A DNA stretch of 64,000 nt from assembly GCA_026874595.1 (NCBI GenBank), contig CM049315.1, positions 4,712,664 to 4,776,663 on the forward strand, given 5' to 3'. The notes under the pieces are model-generated. The model was not told the DNA's origin. It was given only the letters and a program-made list of their open reading frames with translations, and searched no databases. Positions 31,680-43,545 of this stretch are shown here, one piece after another; position 1 is the first letter of the stretch, and every line of letters starts with the position of its first letter. A program made the position numbers and the translations under genes. This DNA is from Sipunculus nudus. Taxonomy: Eukaryota; Annelida; Sipuncula; Golfingiida; Sipunculidae.

Positions 31680-32965
31680 TATATATATATATATAACTCC
31701 GATCCAGTAGAATCGTCGATCCTACTGGGAGAAACTCCGATCAGACTTTCTACTAGTAGGATCGGCGATTATATATATATATACAAACTCCAATCAACCA
31801 GAGACCACAACATTATTAGACCTTCTACTAGTAGAATCGGCGATTCTACTAGGACAAACTCCAATCGTAGTCTCTACTAGGACTAACTCCAATCATATAT
31901 AAATGTACTAATTGGATCAGAGCTTCTACTAGGGCAAACTCCGATTGTAGTCTCTAAAAGGAGAAACTTACCATAATTTACCTAATTTCTGAAACCTGAG
32001 ATTAAAAATGAATAAAACACAGTAATATTTTAACCAAATGTTTTATTAATGTATTTGAAAAAAATAAAGAAAAATAAATACAAGCACATATAATAAAACA
32101 CAATATCCTACGATTATATATACAAGTCACAGATATACATCTAAATGTTTCATTCAAACATATTCATACAATTTTATTTGATAAAAAAAAATTACAAATA
32201 TAAGCACAAGCACATGTAAGCACAAACTGTTTATCTGTTTGTATGTATGTAACATTCTTGAATATTGATCTAAAATATTTCATTCACATCCTGTCTTAAA
32301 TTCACAGCAAAAATGCAATATATACATCCACCTGTACTTATGTTTATCAATTAAACCACTGATACACAATATAGGTATTTTCAATCAGAACTTTGATTCT
32401 CAGAAATACACATCCCTTGGTTAAGTACAATTCATATATACAAGTTCATATTCTAAAAAATACAAATAAAAGCACAAGCACATATAAGCACACACTGTTT
32501 ATCTACTTGTATATATGTAAAATGCCTTAGTTTAAGGATAGATCTAAAATATTTCATTCACATCCTGTCCTAAAATCACAGAGAAAAATTGCAATATATA
32601 CATGGTAAGTTTGTCCTAGTAGAGACTACAATCGGAGTTTGTCCTAGCAGGAGCTCTGATCCAACTAGTACATTTATATATGATTGGAGTTTGTCCTAGT
32701 AGAGACTATGATCAGAGTTTGTCCTAGTAGAATCACCGATTGTACCAGTAGAAAGTCTAATTATGTTGTGGTCTCTGGCTGATCGGAGTTTGTCCTGGTA
32801 GAGGCTATGATCGGAGTTTGTCCTAGTAGAATCGCCGATCCTACTTGCAGAAAGTCTGATCGGAGTTTCTCCTAGTAGAAAGTCCGATCGGACTTTGTCC
32901 TAGTAAGATTGACGATTCTACTGGATCGGAGTTTGTCCTGTAACATATATATATATATATATATA
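31680..32965. mobile_element. Element with long (about 300 bp) terminal inverted repeats, foldback/MITE-like
   Basis: The left arm (about 31,680-31,978) and right arm (about 32,603-32,955) are inverted copies. The outer strings AACTCCGATCCAGTAGAATC and the inverse GATTCTACTGGATCGGAGTT pair, and the inner strings GAGAAACTTACCAT and ATGGTAAGTTTGTC pair. The arms are themselves built from repeats of CGGAGTTTGTCCTAGTAGA and the palindromic GATTCTACTAGTAGAATC type. Both outer edges are (TA)n tracts, compatible with insertion at TA. The core of about 620 bp has no open frame of note and contains a 140-bp direct duplication (about 32,190-32,330 against 32,457-32,606). Confidence 0.8.
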
Positions 32966-34132
32966 TATATTGTGAGTGTGTATGAAATTGTATGTTTGTG
33001 CGACACAGTAGAGATCGAAATTCATGAATTTATTCTAATCTGCCCACAAATAGCCTAGGAATCTAATATTCTTGTAACATTTTAAAACTGAAAAGAGGTG
33101 TCAAAGCATAAATGAAAACTGAGAAAGGGGTGAAAAAACTGGCTTCGCCCCTGAAAATATATTTGTATGTTTGGGATATCCTTCTGAGTTGGAACTCATG
33201 TAACCTACGCTGAAATGTAAAAAATGTAACGTGATTGAAACATGCTATCTGTGTTCACACTTTGTGCCTTAATATATCTGCTTAGGATGGGTCCATGTGA
33301 TATTAAATCATTATGCCCTAAATGCTTTAATTGATATTTAGATTTAAGAAATCATTAAATCTGATTATTACTGCAAAACTGTCCCCTTACAAGAAGAGTG
33401 CCTCGGCTGTTTCAAGTTGCAAAGGGTTTACTGCTGGCAAGTGCCGAGCTGAAAACTGATCGTCATGGATTTTTACTTCGGGAAACTTGTTAAATACCCA
33501 CGATGCTTTGTAATACAAGAGAAATTTCTTTAAAGTGTCCTGGCAGATACTTTGTTGATGGATTTTTCATAGGACAAAGTACATTTAGAACATTAACAGA
33601 ATGAACTCGAACTTTGAAATATCAGAGAAATACGTTTTATATTTCGAAGAGCTGAGAAACATTTAATGTATTTTTACTTCAATAAATTGGTTTAAAAGTG
33701 TATATTTAAAAAAAAGCCCTTAAAAAAGAAAGATTGCTGAGAATTGTTTCCAGAGCCGTGGCGTTCCGTTTAACCGTGTACTTCACTTTAAAGATGACGT
33801 GACCCAAGTGATAAAACTATTTGAAACAATATTAGGCCACATCATTCAGGTCATATTGATATCAACCTTAACCTTGGTTCAATGGTAAATATTAAGATTG
33901 AAACGCAAATTAAGATTTCATAAATGACAATGAACAACTTAGGACTCCAGATTTTTCGATATTTGATCTTCGATGACGCATATTGACTGTTGTCTAAGTA
34001 ACATCCTTTCGATCTGCCCTGATTTTAAATTATGGTAAGTCACCTTTCCAAGGCGTATGCGCACTGTATGACACTGAGGGTTCGCGTCAAATGATTTAAT
34101 ATCACGGGTTTGTGTCGAGTGGTCACTATAAC

Positions 34133-34133
<1 letters not shown>
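32966..34133. other. Intergenic, nothing recognised
   Basis: No open frame, RNA gene or repeat that I can support. Confidence 0.45.

Positions 34134-34192
<59 letters not shown>
34134..34192. repeat. (AAT)n microsatellite
   Basis: About 19 uninterrupted AAT triplets. Confidence 0.95.
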
Positions 34193-34195
<3 letters not shown>

Positions 34196-34690
34196 CAATA
34201 ATAATTTATTTTATAAAGCGTAAAATCTATGCGATGCATGCTCTATACCGCTTTTACATATATGTAATAGTGATACAATAAATTCATACTAAGAATACGC
34301 AGTAAAAGAACAACAAACAAGTCAACAGGTTATACATGAGCAAATAAGTATCACAAAATACCAGAGTCCACAGAGTTCTATGGACTAAAATAAAAGTACT
34401 CAGCAGATAGGTTAGTTTTGAGTTTGGTTTTGAATTCTGTTAGATTTAAACAGATTCTCAATGTCACGAGTAGGTTGTTCTCGAGTTGGTTGCCAGCAAT
34501 GCTAAATGTTCTATTTCTTGGTTTGATGCAGAACCGATGTAATCATACCGACGAGAGCAGGATGTCGCGGGATTAAAACACAGAGCTGGATGCGACTGCG
34601 ATACGATGCTCTCGTTGGTCTTATTTCTATTCTGTTCCCTGTATACAAGCACTAGTAGTTAAACCCGGAGCAGCGGTTAAAACGATGGAG
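34134..34690 (-). mobile_element. Probable retroelement fragment with (ATT)n 3' tail
   Basis: An (AAT)n tract of about 59 bp (34,134-34,192) is followed by AATTTATTTTATAAAGCG. Read on the minus strand this is ACGCTTTATAAAATAAATT running into (ATT)n, a 3' end typical of SINE or LINE copies in marine animals (from memory). The rest to 34,690 would be the body. No RT motif is visible, and the type is uncertain. Confidence 0.4.
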
Positions 34691-34694
34691 ATCT

Positions 34695-36738
34695 AGAACG
34701 GCTGCGTGGGAAGAATCCACAGACACTCTCTGTTAATCTGTAATGGAACGGCTGCGTGAAAAGCGTGGAGAATCCACAGACACTCTCTGTTTATCAGTAA
34801 TGGAACGGCTACGTGAGAAGCATGGAGAATCCACAGACACTCTCTGTTAATCTGTAATGGAACGGCTGCGTGAGAAGCTACGAGAATCCACAGACACTCT
34901 CTGTTAATCTGTAATGGAACGACTGCGTGAGAAGCGTGGAGAATCCACAGACACTCTCTGTTAATCTGTAATGGAACGGCTGCGTGAGAAGCGTGGAGAA
35001 TCCACAGACACTCTCTGTTAATCTGTAATGGAACGGCTGCGTGAGAAGCGTGGAGAATCCACAGACACTTTCTGTTAATCTGTAATGGAACGGCTGCGTG
35101 AGAAGCGTGGAGAATCCACAGACACTCTCTGTTTATCAGTAATGGAACGGCTACGTGAGAAGCGTGGAGAATCCACAGACACTCTCTGTTAATCTGTAAT
35201 GGAACGGCTGCGTGAGAAGCGTGGAGAATCCACAGACACTCTCTATTAATCTGTAATGGAACGGCTGCGTGAGAAGCGTGGAGAATCCACAGACACTCTC
35301 TGTTAATCTGTAATGGAACGGCTGCGTGAGAAGCGTGGAGAATCCACAGACACTCTCTGTTAATCTGTAATGGAACGGCTGCGTGAGAAGCTACGAGAAT
35401 CCACAGACACTCTCTGCTAATCTGCAATGGAACGGCTGCGTGAGAAGCGTGGAGAATCCACAGACACTCTCTGTTAATCTGTAATGGAACGGCTGCGTGA
35501 GAAGCGTGGAGAATCCACAGACACTCTCTGTTAATCTGTAATGGAACGGCTGCGTGAAAAGCGTGGAGAATCCACAGACACTCTCTGTTTATCAGTAATG
35601 GAACGGCTACGTGAGAAGCGTGGAGAATCCACAGACACTCTCTGTTAATCTGTAATGGAACGGCTGCGTGAGAAGCTACGAGAATCCACAGACACTCTCT
35701 GTTAATCTGTAATGGAACGACTGCGTGAGAAGCGTGGAGAATCCACAGACACTCTCTGTTAATCTGTAATGGAACGGCTGCGTGAGAAGCGTGGAGAATC
35801 CACAGACACTCTCTGTTAATCTGTAATGGAACGGCTGCGTGAGAAGCGTGGAGAATCCACAGACACTTTCTGTTAATCTGTAATGGAACGGCTGCGTGAG
35901 AAGCGTGGAGAATCCACAGACACTCTCTGTTTATCAGTAATGGAACGGCTACGTGAGAAGCGTGGAGAATCCACAGACACTCTCTGTTAATCTGTAATGG
36001 AACGGCTGCGTGAGAAGCGTGGAGAATCCACAGACACTCTCTATTAATCTGTAATGGAACGGCTGCGTGAGAAGCGTGGAGAATCCACAGACACTCTCTG
36101 TTAATCTGTAATGGAACGGCTGCGTGAGAAGCGTGGAGAATCCACAGACACTCTCTGTTAATCTGTAATGGAACGGCTGCGTGAGAAGCTACGAGAATCC
36201 ACAGACACTCTCTGCTAATCTGCAATGGAACGGCTGCGTGAGAAGCGTGGAGAATCCACAGACACTCTCTGTTAATCTGTAATGGAACGGCTGCGTGAGA
36301 AGCGTGGAGAATCCACAGACACTCTCTGTTAATCTGTAATGGAACGGCTGTGTGAGAAGCGTGGAGAATCCACAGACACTCTCTGTTTATCAGTAATGGA
36401 ACGGCTACGTGAGAAGCGTGGAGAATCCACAGACACTCTCTGTTAATCGGTAATGGAACGGCTGCGTAAGAAGCGTGGAGAATCCACAGACATTCTCTGT
36501 TAATCTGTAATGGAACGGCTGCGTGAGAAGATTGGAGAATCCACAGACAGTCTCTGCTAATCTGCAATGGAACGGCTCCGTGAGAAGCGTGGAGAATCCA
36601 CAGACACTCTCTGTTAATCTGTAATGGAACGGCTGCGTGAGAAGCGTGGAGAATCCACAGACACTCTCTGTTAATCTGTAATGGAACGGCTGCGTGGGAA
36701 GCTTGGAGAATCCACAGACACTCTCTATTAATCTGTAA
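34695..36738. repeat. 57-bp minisatellite, about 36 copies, with a 14-unit (798-bp) higher-order repeat
   Basis: The unit runs GGAACGGCTGCGTGAGAAGC, GTGGAGAATCCACAGACACT, CTCTGTTAATCTGTAAT. Variant units (CTACGAGAA, TTTATCAGTAAT, GCGTGAAAAGC, GACTGCG) recur in the same order at a spacing of 798 bp: the GCTGCGTGAAAA marker is at 34,751 and 35,549, and its diverged partner is at 36,347. Because 57 is a multiple of three, the minus strand stays open for 624 codons (36,567-34,693) as a 19-residue repeat containing CLWILHASHAAVPL. Differences between units are mostly amino-acid changing and no upstream coding context is present, so I annotate it as satellite DNA, not a gene. Confidence 0.9.
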
Positions 36739-37002
36739 TCATGTGATAAATGAGTAAATATGTCGTTCTTTTGTCTGTATCTGTCTTACTCGACAAATGT
36801 CGGAAGTACTGTGTAGAAAAAAATAATCTCCTATTTTTTATAGATGCAACGGAAGTAGACAACGCTCTGATTTGGCAATCTTGTCAATTATTTTCTGCGC
36901 AGATATACAATTAAACTACAGCTCGGCTTGAAAAGAAAATGCTATGAATTGCAGTAGGCATTATATTAAGAGTATGAGGGCAGGCTAACAGATGGCGCAA
37001 GC

Positions 37003-37017
37003 AGTCGTTAGCTACAT
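37003..37017. repeat. Target-site duplication, left copy
   Basis: AGTCGTTAGCTACAT, identical to 37945-37959; it flanks the minus-strand LINE and is followed directly by the T-run that represents its poly(A) tail. Confidence 0.85.
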
Positions 37018-37944
37018 TTTTTTGCCGTCTCAGACTAGTTTATGTAGCAAATGTAACATATTTCATTATCGACGTCGAGTTTTATTGGAAAAGGTGACGC
37101 TTGATTGATTACAATGAGAGAACAAGAATCAGAGTGTAGATAAGTATATACTGTGATAATTTATAATGTATATAATGTGATATGTTTTAAGTAGATATAT
37201 AAATAACTTGTTCATTTGTGACACAAAGTTCCAGCTTGTACCAAGATAAGACAAAACTGATAAATAAAACAGTATTGATCAATCAAAAAGGCTGTCAACA
37301 TGCGCAACGGTAACATGCATGAAAGCGTACACATACCTTTACATACATATACAAAACAAATATATACATACATATATATACATCAATAAATATGTATTTC
37401 CTGCTTATTCCTTAGTATCATAAGTTCGAAAATATTTTTCCACAGATCATTTCGGTTTTGTTGTAACATCAATTACAGGAGTAGATATTGTCTAGAAATG
37501 TCTGGTCGGTATCAAATTGATCTTCACTTTTGGTATTTATTGCGTTATAGAGGGGTTTCCATCGCTCATTAAATATATTTTCATCTCCTGTATTGTAAAG
37601 AGCTACCTTAATACAGTTTAATTCAGAACGTATTTAACCAAGGAAAATATTGAACAAAATATCTTTTTCAGAACATTTTTGCCTGTGTATAATCATTTTT
37701 GCTTGTAATATAAAAAAATCAGATTATCAGCATGAATCAATTTCGTTTGATCGTTAGACCCAAACAGAACTGTGTTGAGTGATAATGAAAGTTTTATTTT
37801 ATCATACTTCTCCCATAATTGTTCAAATTTATTCCAAAATGAGTTCAATTTCGGACATGAGAAGAATCTGTGTTCAATGGAGTCAACATTCGATTTGCAG
37901 TAGTCACATATATTACTTTCTACAATTTTCATGTGGTGAAGTCT
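37018..37944 (-). mobile_element. 5'-truncated LINE (non-LTR retrotransposon) 3' end
   Basis: On the minus strand the frame from about 37,955 to 37,693 reads RLHHMKIVESNICDYCKSN, then DSIEHRFFSCPKLNSFWNKF. This is a CxxC...HxxxxC arrangement like the zinc-knuckle that follows the RT in L1/Tx1-type and Jockey-type ORF2. A one-base slip at the T-run near 37,712 joins it to a second frame, FFILQAKMIIHRQKCSEKDI, with one internal TAA, continuing as IRSELNCIKVALYNTGDENI and ending at a stop at 37,469-37,471. A short 3' UTR and an A7 tail follow. The insertion is bounded by perfect 15-bp duplications. It is dead by truncation, frameshift and stop. Confidence 0.85.
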
Positions 37945-37959
37945 AGTCGTTAGCTACAT
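37945..37959. repeat. Target-site duplication, right copy
   Basis: AGTCGTTAGCTACAT, the exact partner of 37003-37017 at the truncated 5' end of the LINE. Confidence 0.85.
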
Positions 37960-38689
37960 CCTTCACCGTAGCAATGTCCTGACGACCTTAAATAAAGAAT
38001 TATTAAAAAAACCCATTAATATTAAGACGGACAGAGGTAGCCCTGTTGCTTGTAGACTTTGATGCATTTGCACCAGAGTAAACGAGGGCGTATAAGTTTC
38101 AAGAAGAATAGGTGTTTTGATAACATTAACTATAGCGGAGAGTGTCTGAGATAAAATATCAAAGTTGTGCATGTAAAGCCACTAAAAGAGGAAGTCGTGT
38201 TCGTTCCGTCTGCTGTGGGGCCGATGTACTCGACATATGTTTAACCAGCACTCTAGTAATCTCATTATGGTCTTTTGCGCATGGTATGGAAAAATTAGGT
38301 TAAATATCTCTATTTTTGATTTAATTGGTGTAACTTGTAGCTCAGGCTCTATGAGAAAACCTTGAGACCGCCCGGATTTGAAAGTAACGTACATTCATAT
38401 CTTATTACTACCGTGTCTTTAAATTAACGTTTCTCTCCCTTTTACATTTGAGAAGGATAATTGTACTCGTATCGGCATCATGATTAAACTTTTGTGCATT
38501 AATGTGTTTTAAAATTACAATGATTCCAAAAGTATAATAGGATGAGAAGATAGACCCCTCCTATAAAAAAGGACTCATGTTTTAGTGGCCATTGGTTTAT
38601 CACTGCTGCATGCAAAGTCGCATGTAGTATGTATAATACCTTGGTATCATTTTGCTGGTTCCTGTGGAAGTGTGCTGATACACAGAAGG
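37960..38689. other. Intergenic, nothing recognised
   Basis: Two minus-strand frames of about 70 codons (37,963-38,172 and 38,182-38,394) have no recognisable domain and no splice context I trust. Confidence 0.4.
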
Positions 38690-38770
38690 GTTGGGGTTCC
38701 CTGTTAGCACAGTTGTAGCGCAGATGACGTTATCGGAGGGTCATTGGTTCGATTCCCATACGTGCTGATC
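38690..38770 (+). mobile_element. tRNA-like sequence, probable SINE head
   Basis: There is an A-box-like TAGCACAGTTG (38705-38715) and a perfect B-box GGTTCGATTCC (38746-38756), 41 bp apart, as in a tRNA promoter. The T-arm has four of five pairs, but the acceptor arms do not pair, so it is not a functional tRNA. A tRNA-derived SINE is the likely reading; no tail or target duplication was found. Confidence 0.4.
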
Positions 38771-41700
38771 CGACTTTTATTTGTATTTCTATATATCTTT
38801 ACGATCGTGATCAAAAGTTTAATCTTTCTTTATAACTGGCGGTGGTGGCACTAAATCGATGCCCCGCAACTCCGCAACGGTGGTGGTCTCTCGCTGCACA
38901 GGTTAACAAGGCATTATTTAACCAGTTAACAATAATCCGAGCCCGCCCAAAACATGAACAAAAAACACCTCCCCAGACCAGATTGTAATTAAATATTAGG
39001 CCTACACTGCTGCCATTTCAGCGGCAGGTTTAAATTAGCGAAGACCGTTTATTGTAACAGGCATTATATTTACAGAACAAAAACTAAAGGTCCTGAGAAT
39101 AAGATTTTTGATTGAAGAAAAAAAAATCTGCCGAGGAAAATTGCCCACTAAAATACAGCTGGCATCTGGCATTCACGGACCCATTGGGAGGCTGACAGGA
39201 TTATTCAGGAACATGTCGTAAAATTCACTTTGTTTATCTGTGTGCGGGCTATATTTAGATAATTTAATGCAATCCTCTGTAGTGTAACGCATATGTCTTT
39301 GATATACAGGATCAGACCTACGTACGTCTGAGGGGACTAATGGAGCAGTACACGAGAACTAAACTAACGGCTGATCCATTTATAGACACTTAGGCCCGCT
39401 TTACTTTCACATAAATAAGCGCAGTGACGTTACTGTCAGCGGATAATGACGCACAGAACTAAGTGACGACTTCAGATTTTGGCTGTGGCTTTACGCTAAT
39501 AGTATATATATTAGTTCTTTCCGGACTCAATCTCGCTGTTGTTTTCCGTTGCGTCATAATCTTAAAGAAGTGAGGGGGCCATGGAAGGAAATGTCCTTTA
39601 GGTCTGTCTTACGTGGCTACATTCGATGGGTATAACTATTGCCTTTGAAGCAGCATTCTACGAGCAAGGACCAGGAAAATGGTCGTGTTTCAAGTCACCT
39701 ATCAGACAGCCAAGGCCTGACTTGATATTAACATGATAACTCTTCAGCATTGCTAGGTGTAAGGTACTTTCAAATTGTGGTATCACTTTTGTGCCACTGA
39801 CGATATTGTCCATTAGAGCCTGAATGACATAGAATAGGGGTAACTTAAATGGAAATATATTGCCTTCCACCCAAACAATTTTAACAACGAAGATGTCTCT
39901 AGCAAGGACATTTATGTGCCTATCTATGTATAATTGGACAACGTTTATATAGAGTAAAACCTTTTTTTAAGAGATGAAAAATAAAAGTTTCTTAAATTTA
40001 ACTTATTTTCGAATTAAACTTTAAAAAGGGAACTCCAATGATCACACCTTACTTTAAACAATACATAATGATTGTCTAAATTCCTTTCTTGACCTGTTTC
40101 AACTATTATCACTTTTCAGAGCATTTGTCACTTACTAGGCTATTGTTATACCTACGTTGTCACAAAATTATATCCTTGACAATTTAGTTTACGTTTAAGA
40201 AAAAAATGAGCATTTTAACTGACCTGTCAACCCTAAGTGATGTGTGAACAGGTGTAAGTATATACATATGCTCTTTAGAGCGGGGTCACGGCTCTATGGT
40301 ACGGCACTTCTATGAACAGTAGGTCTTGGTATTGTTCAGTCTATCGAGGTATATTGTAATGCAATACACTGTAAGTGATACCAGGATCGATACGCATTGA
40401 CGATAAGCTTCAGTTTTTTGTGTATAATTATTTTTCTTGTTTAGGTTTCTTGGTTATAAATACACCATATCTATTACGCTTGATATCAAACAAATAAACA
40501 TTACATACAATATGCAAAGCAAAGCATATCGGCGTAACATACAACTGTAGTCCAGAGATTATCAACAAACTGATGTATCCTAATGGTTTCAATTTCGAAT
40601 CTGTGGTAAACGCGTTTTATAATAAACATGGCAAACGGAGAACAGTGAAAAACGGAACTGCCAAAGTAATATACAAGCGTTTCAGATTATGACAAAATGA
40701 ACAATGGTCTGAGTTTCTGGCCTTAATCAAATTAAAATCTGTTTATGCTAATGAAATACTTTGCAATAAAGATAACTGATATTCCTCTTATTCGAGCTAG
40801 ATCACACTGAAATAGGCACCATGGTGTACGTCCCACTTGAGAACATTAAAAAAAATCTTCCCCCGCAAATGATTTTATTTTCTATGTAATAAATGACGTA
40901 CTTTAAGTATATACTCTAAAACAGTGTTGTGCAGAAAATAATAATCTTGAAAGAGAAAAACAAAAGGAACATAATGAAAATGGAAATTATTTTATTCCTT
41001 AGTTTTATCTATGTTTGTTTTATAAATGGTTTATTATTAATTAAACAATATTTCACACTCAAATATAGTAACTTTTGCACTTGTATGTGTCCTTTCACCA
41101 TTTAATTCTGATTCTTTTTGTGCAATATTTTCATAACTTTTCATATTAAGTGGTAAAGATATACTCATAGATCATAGAAGGGAGTCCGGGAGTCTTATTA
41201 ATTAATGTATTCTGGAACTATTAAAAGTGTGTACGGCTGTATATGAAGGTGTTCTGTTTGCTTGTCGCACCCAGAACCTTTTAGTTAATTTTGATGATTA
41301 TGATGCATGTATGCTTTATGTTTGTACACACATTAAAGTGTGAAATAACTAATACTTTTATTAAAAACTACTGAGTACTTTGCAGTATAGTATGTCCACA
41401 GAGAGATTTATAGTATGAGCCTATAAGAAAGACATGACACCCCATCTGTACCTTCAGGTATGACAATTTGTGTCATCATTTAGAATTTTTTTCTGGATCA
41501 TCTAAAGAAAGTAGTCGAGCATAAACTGCATGTTGTACCTACTTCAGGGGTTCGGCTTAACACCCCCACATGGTTTTCAGACAAGGTAAGGGCGTTAGAT
41601 TCCTGTAGATAAACTGTTTCTGTGGTCGATGTTCGTAAAATGACTCACCTTACGTGGCAGTGTACGTACATTACCTATACCCGATAGTTTCACAATTTTC

Positions 41701-43369
41701 GTAAAAAAATATATTAGTGCCACACAATATTATTTGGCAATAAATCACCTGAGTTATGCAATTTTAATATATATGTATCAGCGGGATCTTTTCTCTGTTA
41801 TTCTAGGTATTCCGGGTATAGGCACCCTATAACACCACCGGTCATATTTCTATTTATATAAACTCAATAATATATGATTCACAGTGAAAATTCTATCTGC
41901 TGGCTATGGGATGAGGAACTTGGAGTTGTAGCGGTTCCTGCCAGGATAAACCAAAATCAATAGTCAAGATGTACAACTTGGATAAATTGTCTTGTGAAAT
42001 TTATGAAACGAGGACCCACTTGCATGGTCATCCTAAATCATAGTTATATTTTACAGCTGGGGCTTCAGTGTAAGAATGGGACCAATCACGAGAAGTTGAT
42101 GATTAAACACTTCTGTTTGATTTTTAGTAATGGTAATTGATGTTAACAGATAAGCATTCAGAGTAACTTATTTTGTTTTGGAGTACAGAGGAAATGTCAC
42201 TTTGCATGTATACGTATACATTGTAGGTCCTAATGAAGATTCTGTAATTTTAAGGGTACCTATGGTAACCTAACAAACGTATGATACATGTTCACTGTAA
42301 ATTGTAATATCATTAACTTAAAATTTCATTTCTCGGAAAATGAATTTAAAATGTAAACTAAGTACATTTGCTCATCTCAGAAGGAATTTAAAACCATCCC
42401 AGGAAATATTGCTTAAGTATATGGTTTAGATTTAAATTCATCGACTTAAAAGTAATATTTGGACAGGGTACAGCCAGGTTATGGTCTAATAGTCATCTTA
42501 GATACAATATACACTTAGTCTTTAGACATCTTTTGTCAGTGAAAGTCATGTTGTACTGATCAATTTGGATACGGAACAACAGGTCAGAGGATCGTATTAT
42601 AATACACCCCGACCACACCGCATGCAGAGTGTACGGAAATAAAGTAACAGAGATTACCAAGTAAAGCTTTGAACTCAGGTTTATCATGTTATGGATTACT
42701 TCATCGTTAATTATATAATGAAATAGATGTAGTGAGAGACCGCAAACCTCCGCCGGGATTCACATAAAACTTACATTTTTACACGGCTGCCACGGTTCAT
42801 CAACCGCATCCAAAACAACCTCCGATACAGAGCGTCCCCTTAATACATATACGAATAACTCTGATATTAAAAATATAACCTTGCGTCAAAAAGGGATGGT
42901 ATTCTTTGAATTAAAACATTTTTTTTGAGTTAAATTACACCCAAAATTAAAGTGGTAGTTCATAGGGAGTAATCCTAAACCTCCGCAAAATTTATTTGAA
43001 ATAAGTTTAGACCTCTTGCGTAGAATTAAACACAAAATCAAATCAACAAGGGTAAAAACATAATATACCAATTCACACCTAGTCTAGGTGTGTATATGTC
43101 AATTCAAGACGTTCCGAGTTTAGATGCTTGATGTACTCGGTGCGTGAACACCTTTATGGTGATAGTTAAATGTAAGAGGAGGGCGCTAATACAGGGGGGG
43201 GGGGGATTTATCCTCCATGCCCACTTTTTAAATATATGTCATATACAAAAAAAGTCAATATATATGTATATATATATTTATAATAAAGTTGTCACAACTT
43301 TGATTCCCCTCCCACGCCTGGGAGTCATCCCCCGAATCTTGAAGAAAAATTGACGCCACTGTAATTAAT
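38771..43369. other. Intergenic, nothing recognised
   Basis: Long AT-rich stretch of unique-looking DNA. No coding frame above noise, no clear tandem array and no RNA gene were seen on either strand. Confidence 0.4.
43194..43204. repeat. Poly-G tract
   Basis: A run of about 11 G, followed 60-80 bp later by a (TA)-rich tract near 43,257-43,282. Confidence 0.85.
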
Positions 43370-43545
43370 AATGACGTGGCCTGGTCGTTGGAATGGTACC
43401 AAACTCGGGTTTGATTCCCTGAGTATCTATGTGAAAGGTCCGTCCAAGGTCTGTGGTTTTTCTCGCGGGTCCACCGGAGTTCTACATCACCTTGACCGCA
43501 GGGAGTGCCTTGACTCTTTGTACAATTCAGGTAAAAAATAGTTTA
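43370..43545 (+). mobile_element. Probable SINE, tRNA-like head with conserved-type body
   Basis: The segment opens with GACGTGGCCTGGTCGTTGG (A-box-like) and has a B-box-like GGTTTGATTCC (43408-43418). It then carries GTGGTTTTTCTCGCGGGTCC and ACCGGAGTTCTACATCACC, close to the GGTTTTCTCCGGGT...CCGG body phrase that I recall from molluscan SINEs. No target duplication was identified. Confidence 0.45.

Noticed and set aside
34693-36567. 624-codon minus-strand open frame as a repeat-protein gene
   Set aside because: The openness follows from a 57-bp period in a frame that happens to lack stops; no signal peptide, promoter, splice sites or non-repeat coding flank were seen, and unit differences mostly change amino acids.
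38690-38770. Functional tRNA gene
   Set aside because: A- and B-boxes are present, but acceptor arms do not pair and the T-stem has a mismatch.
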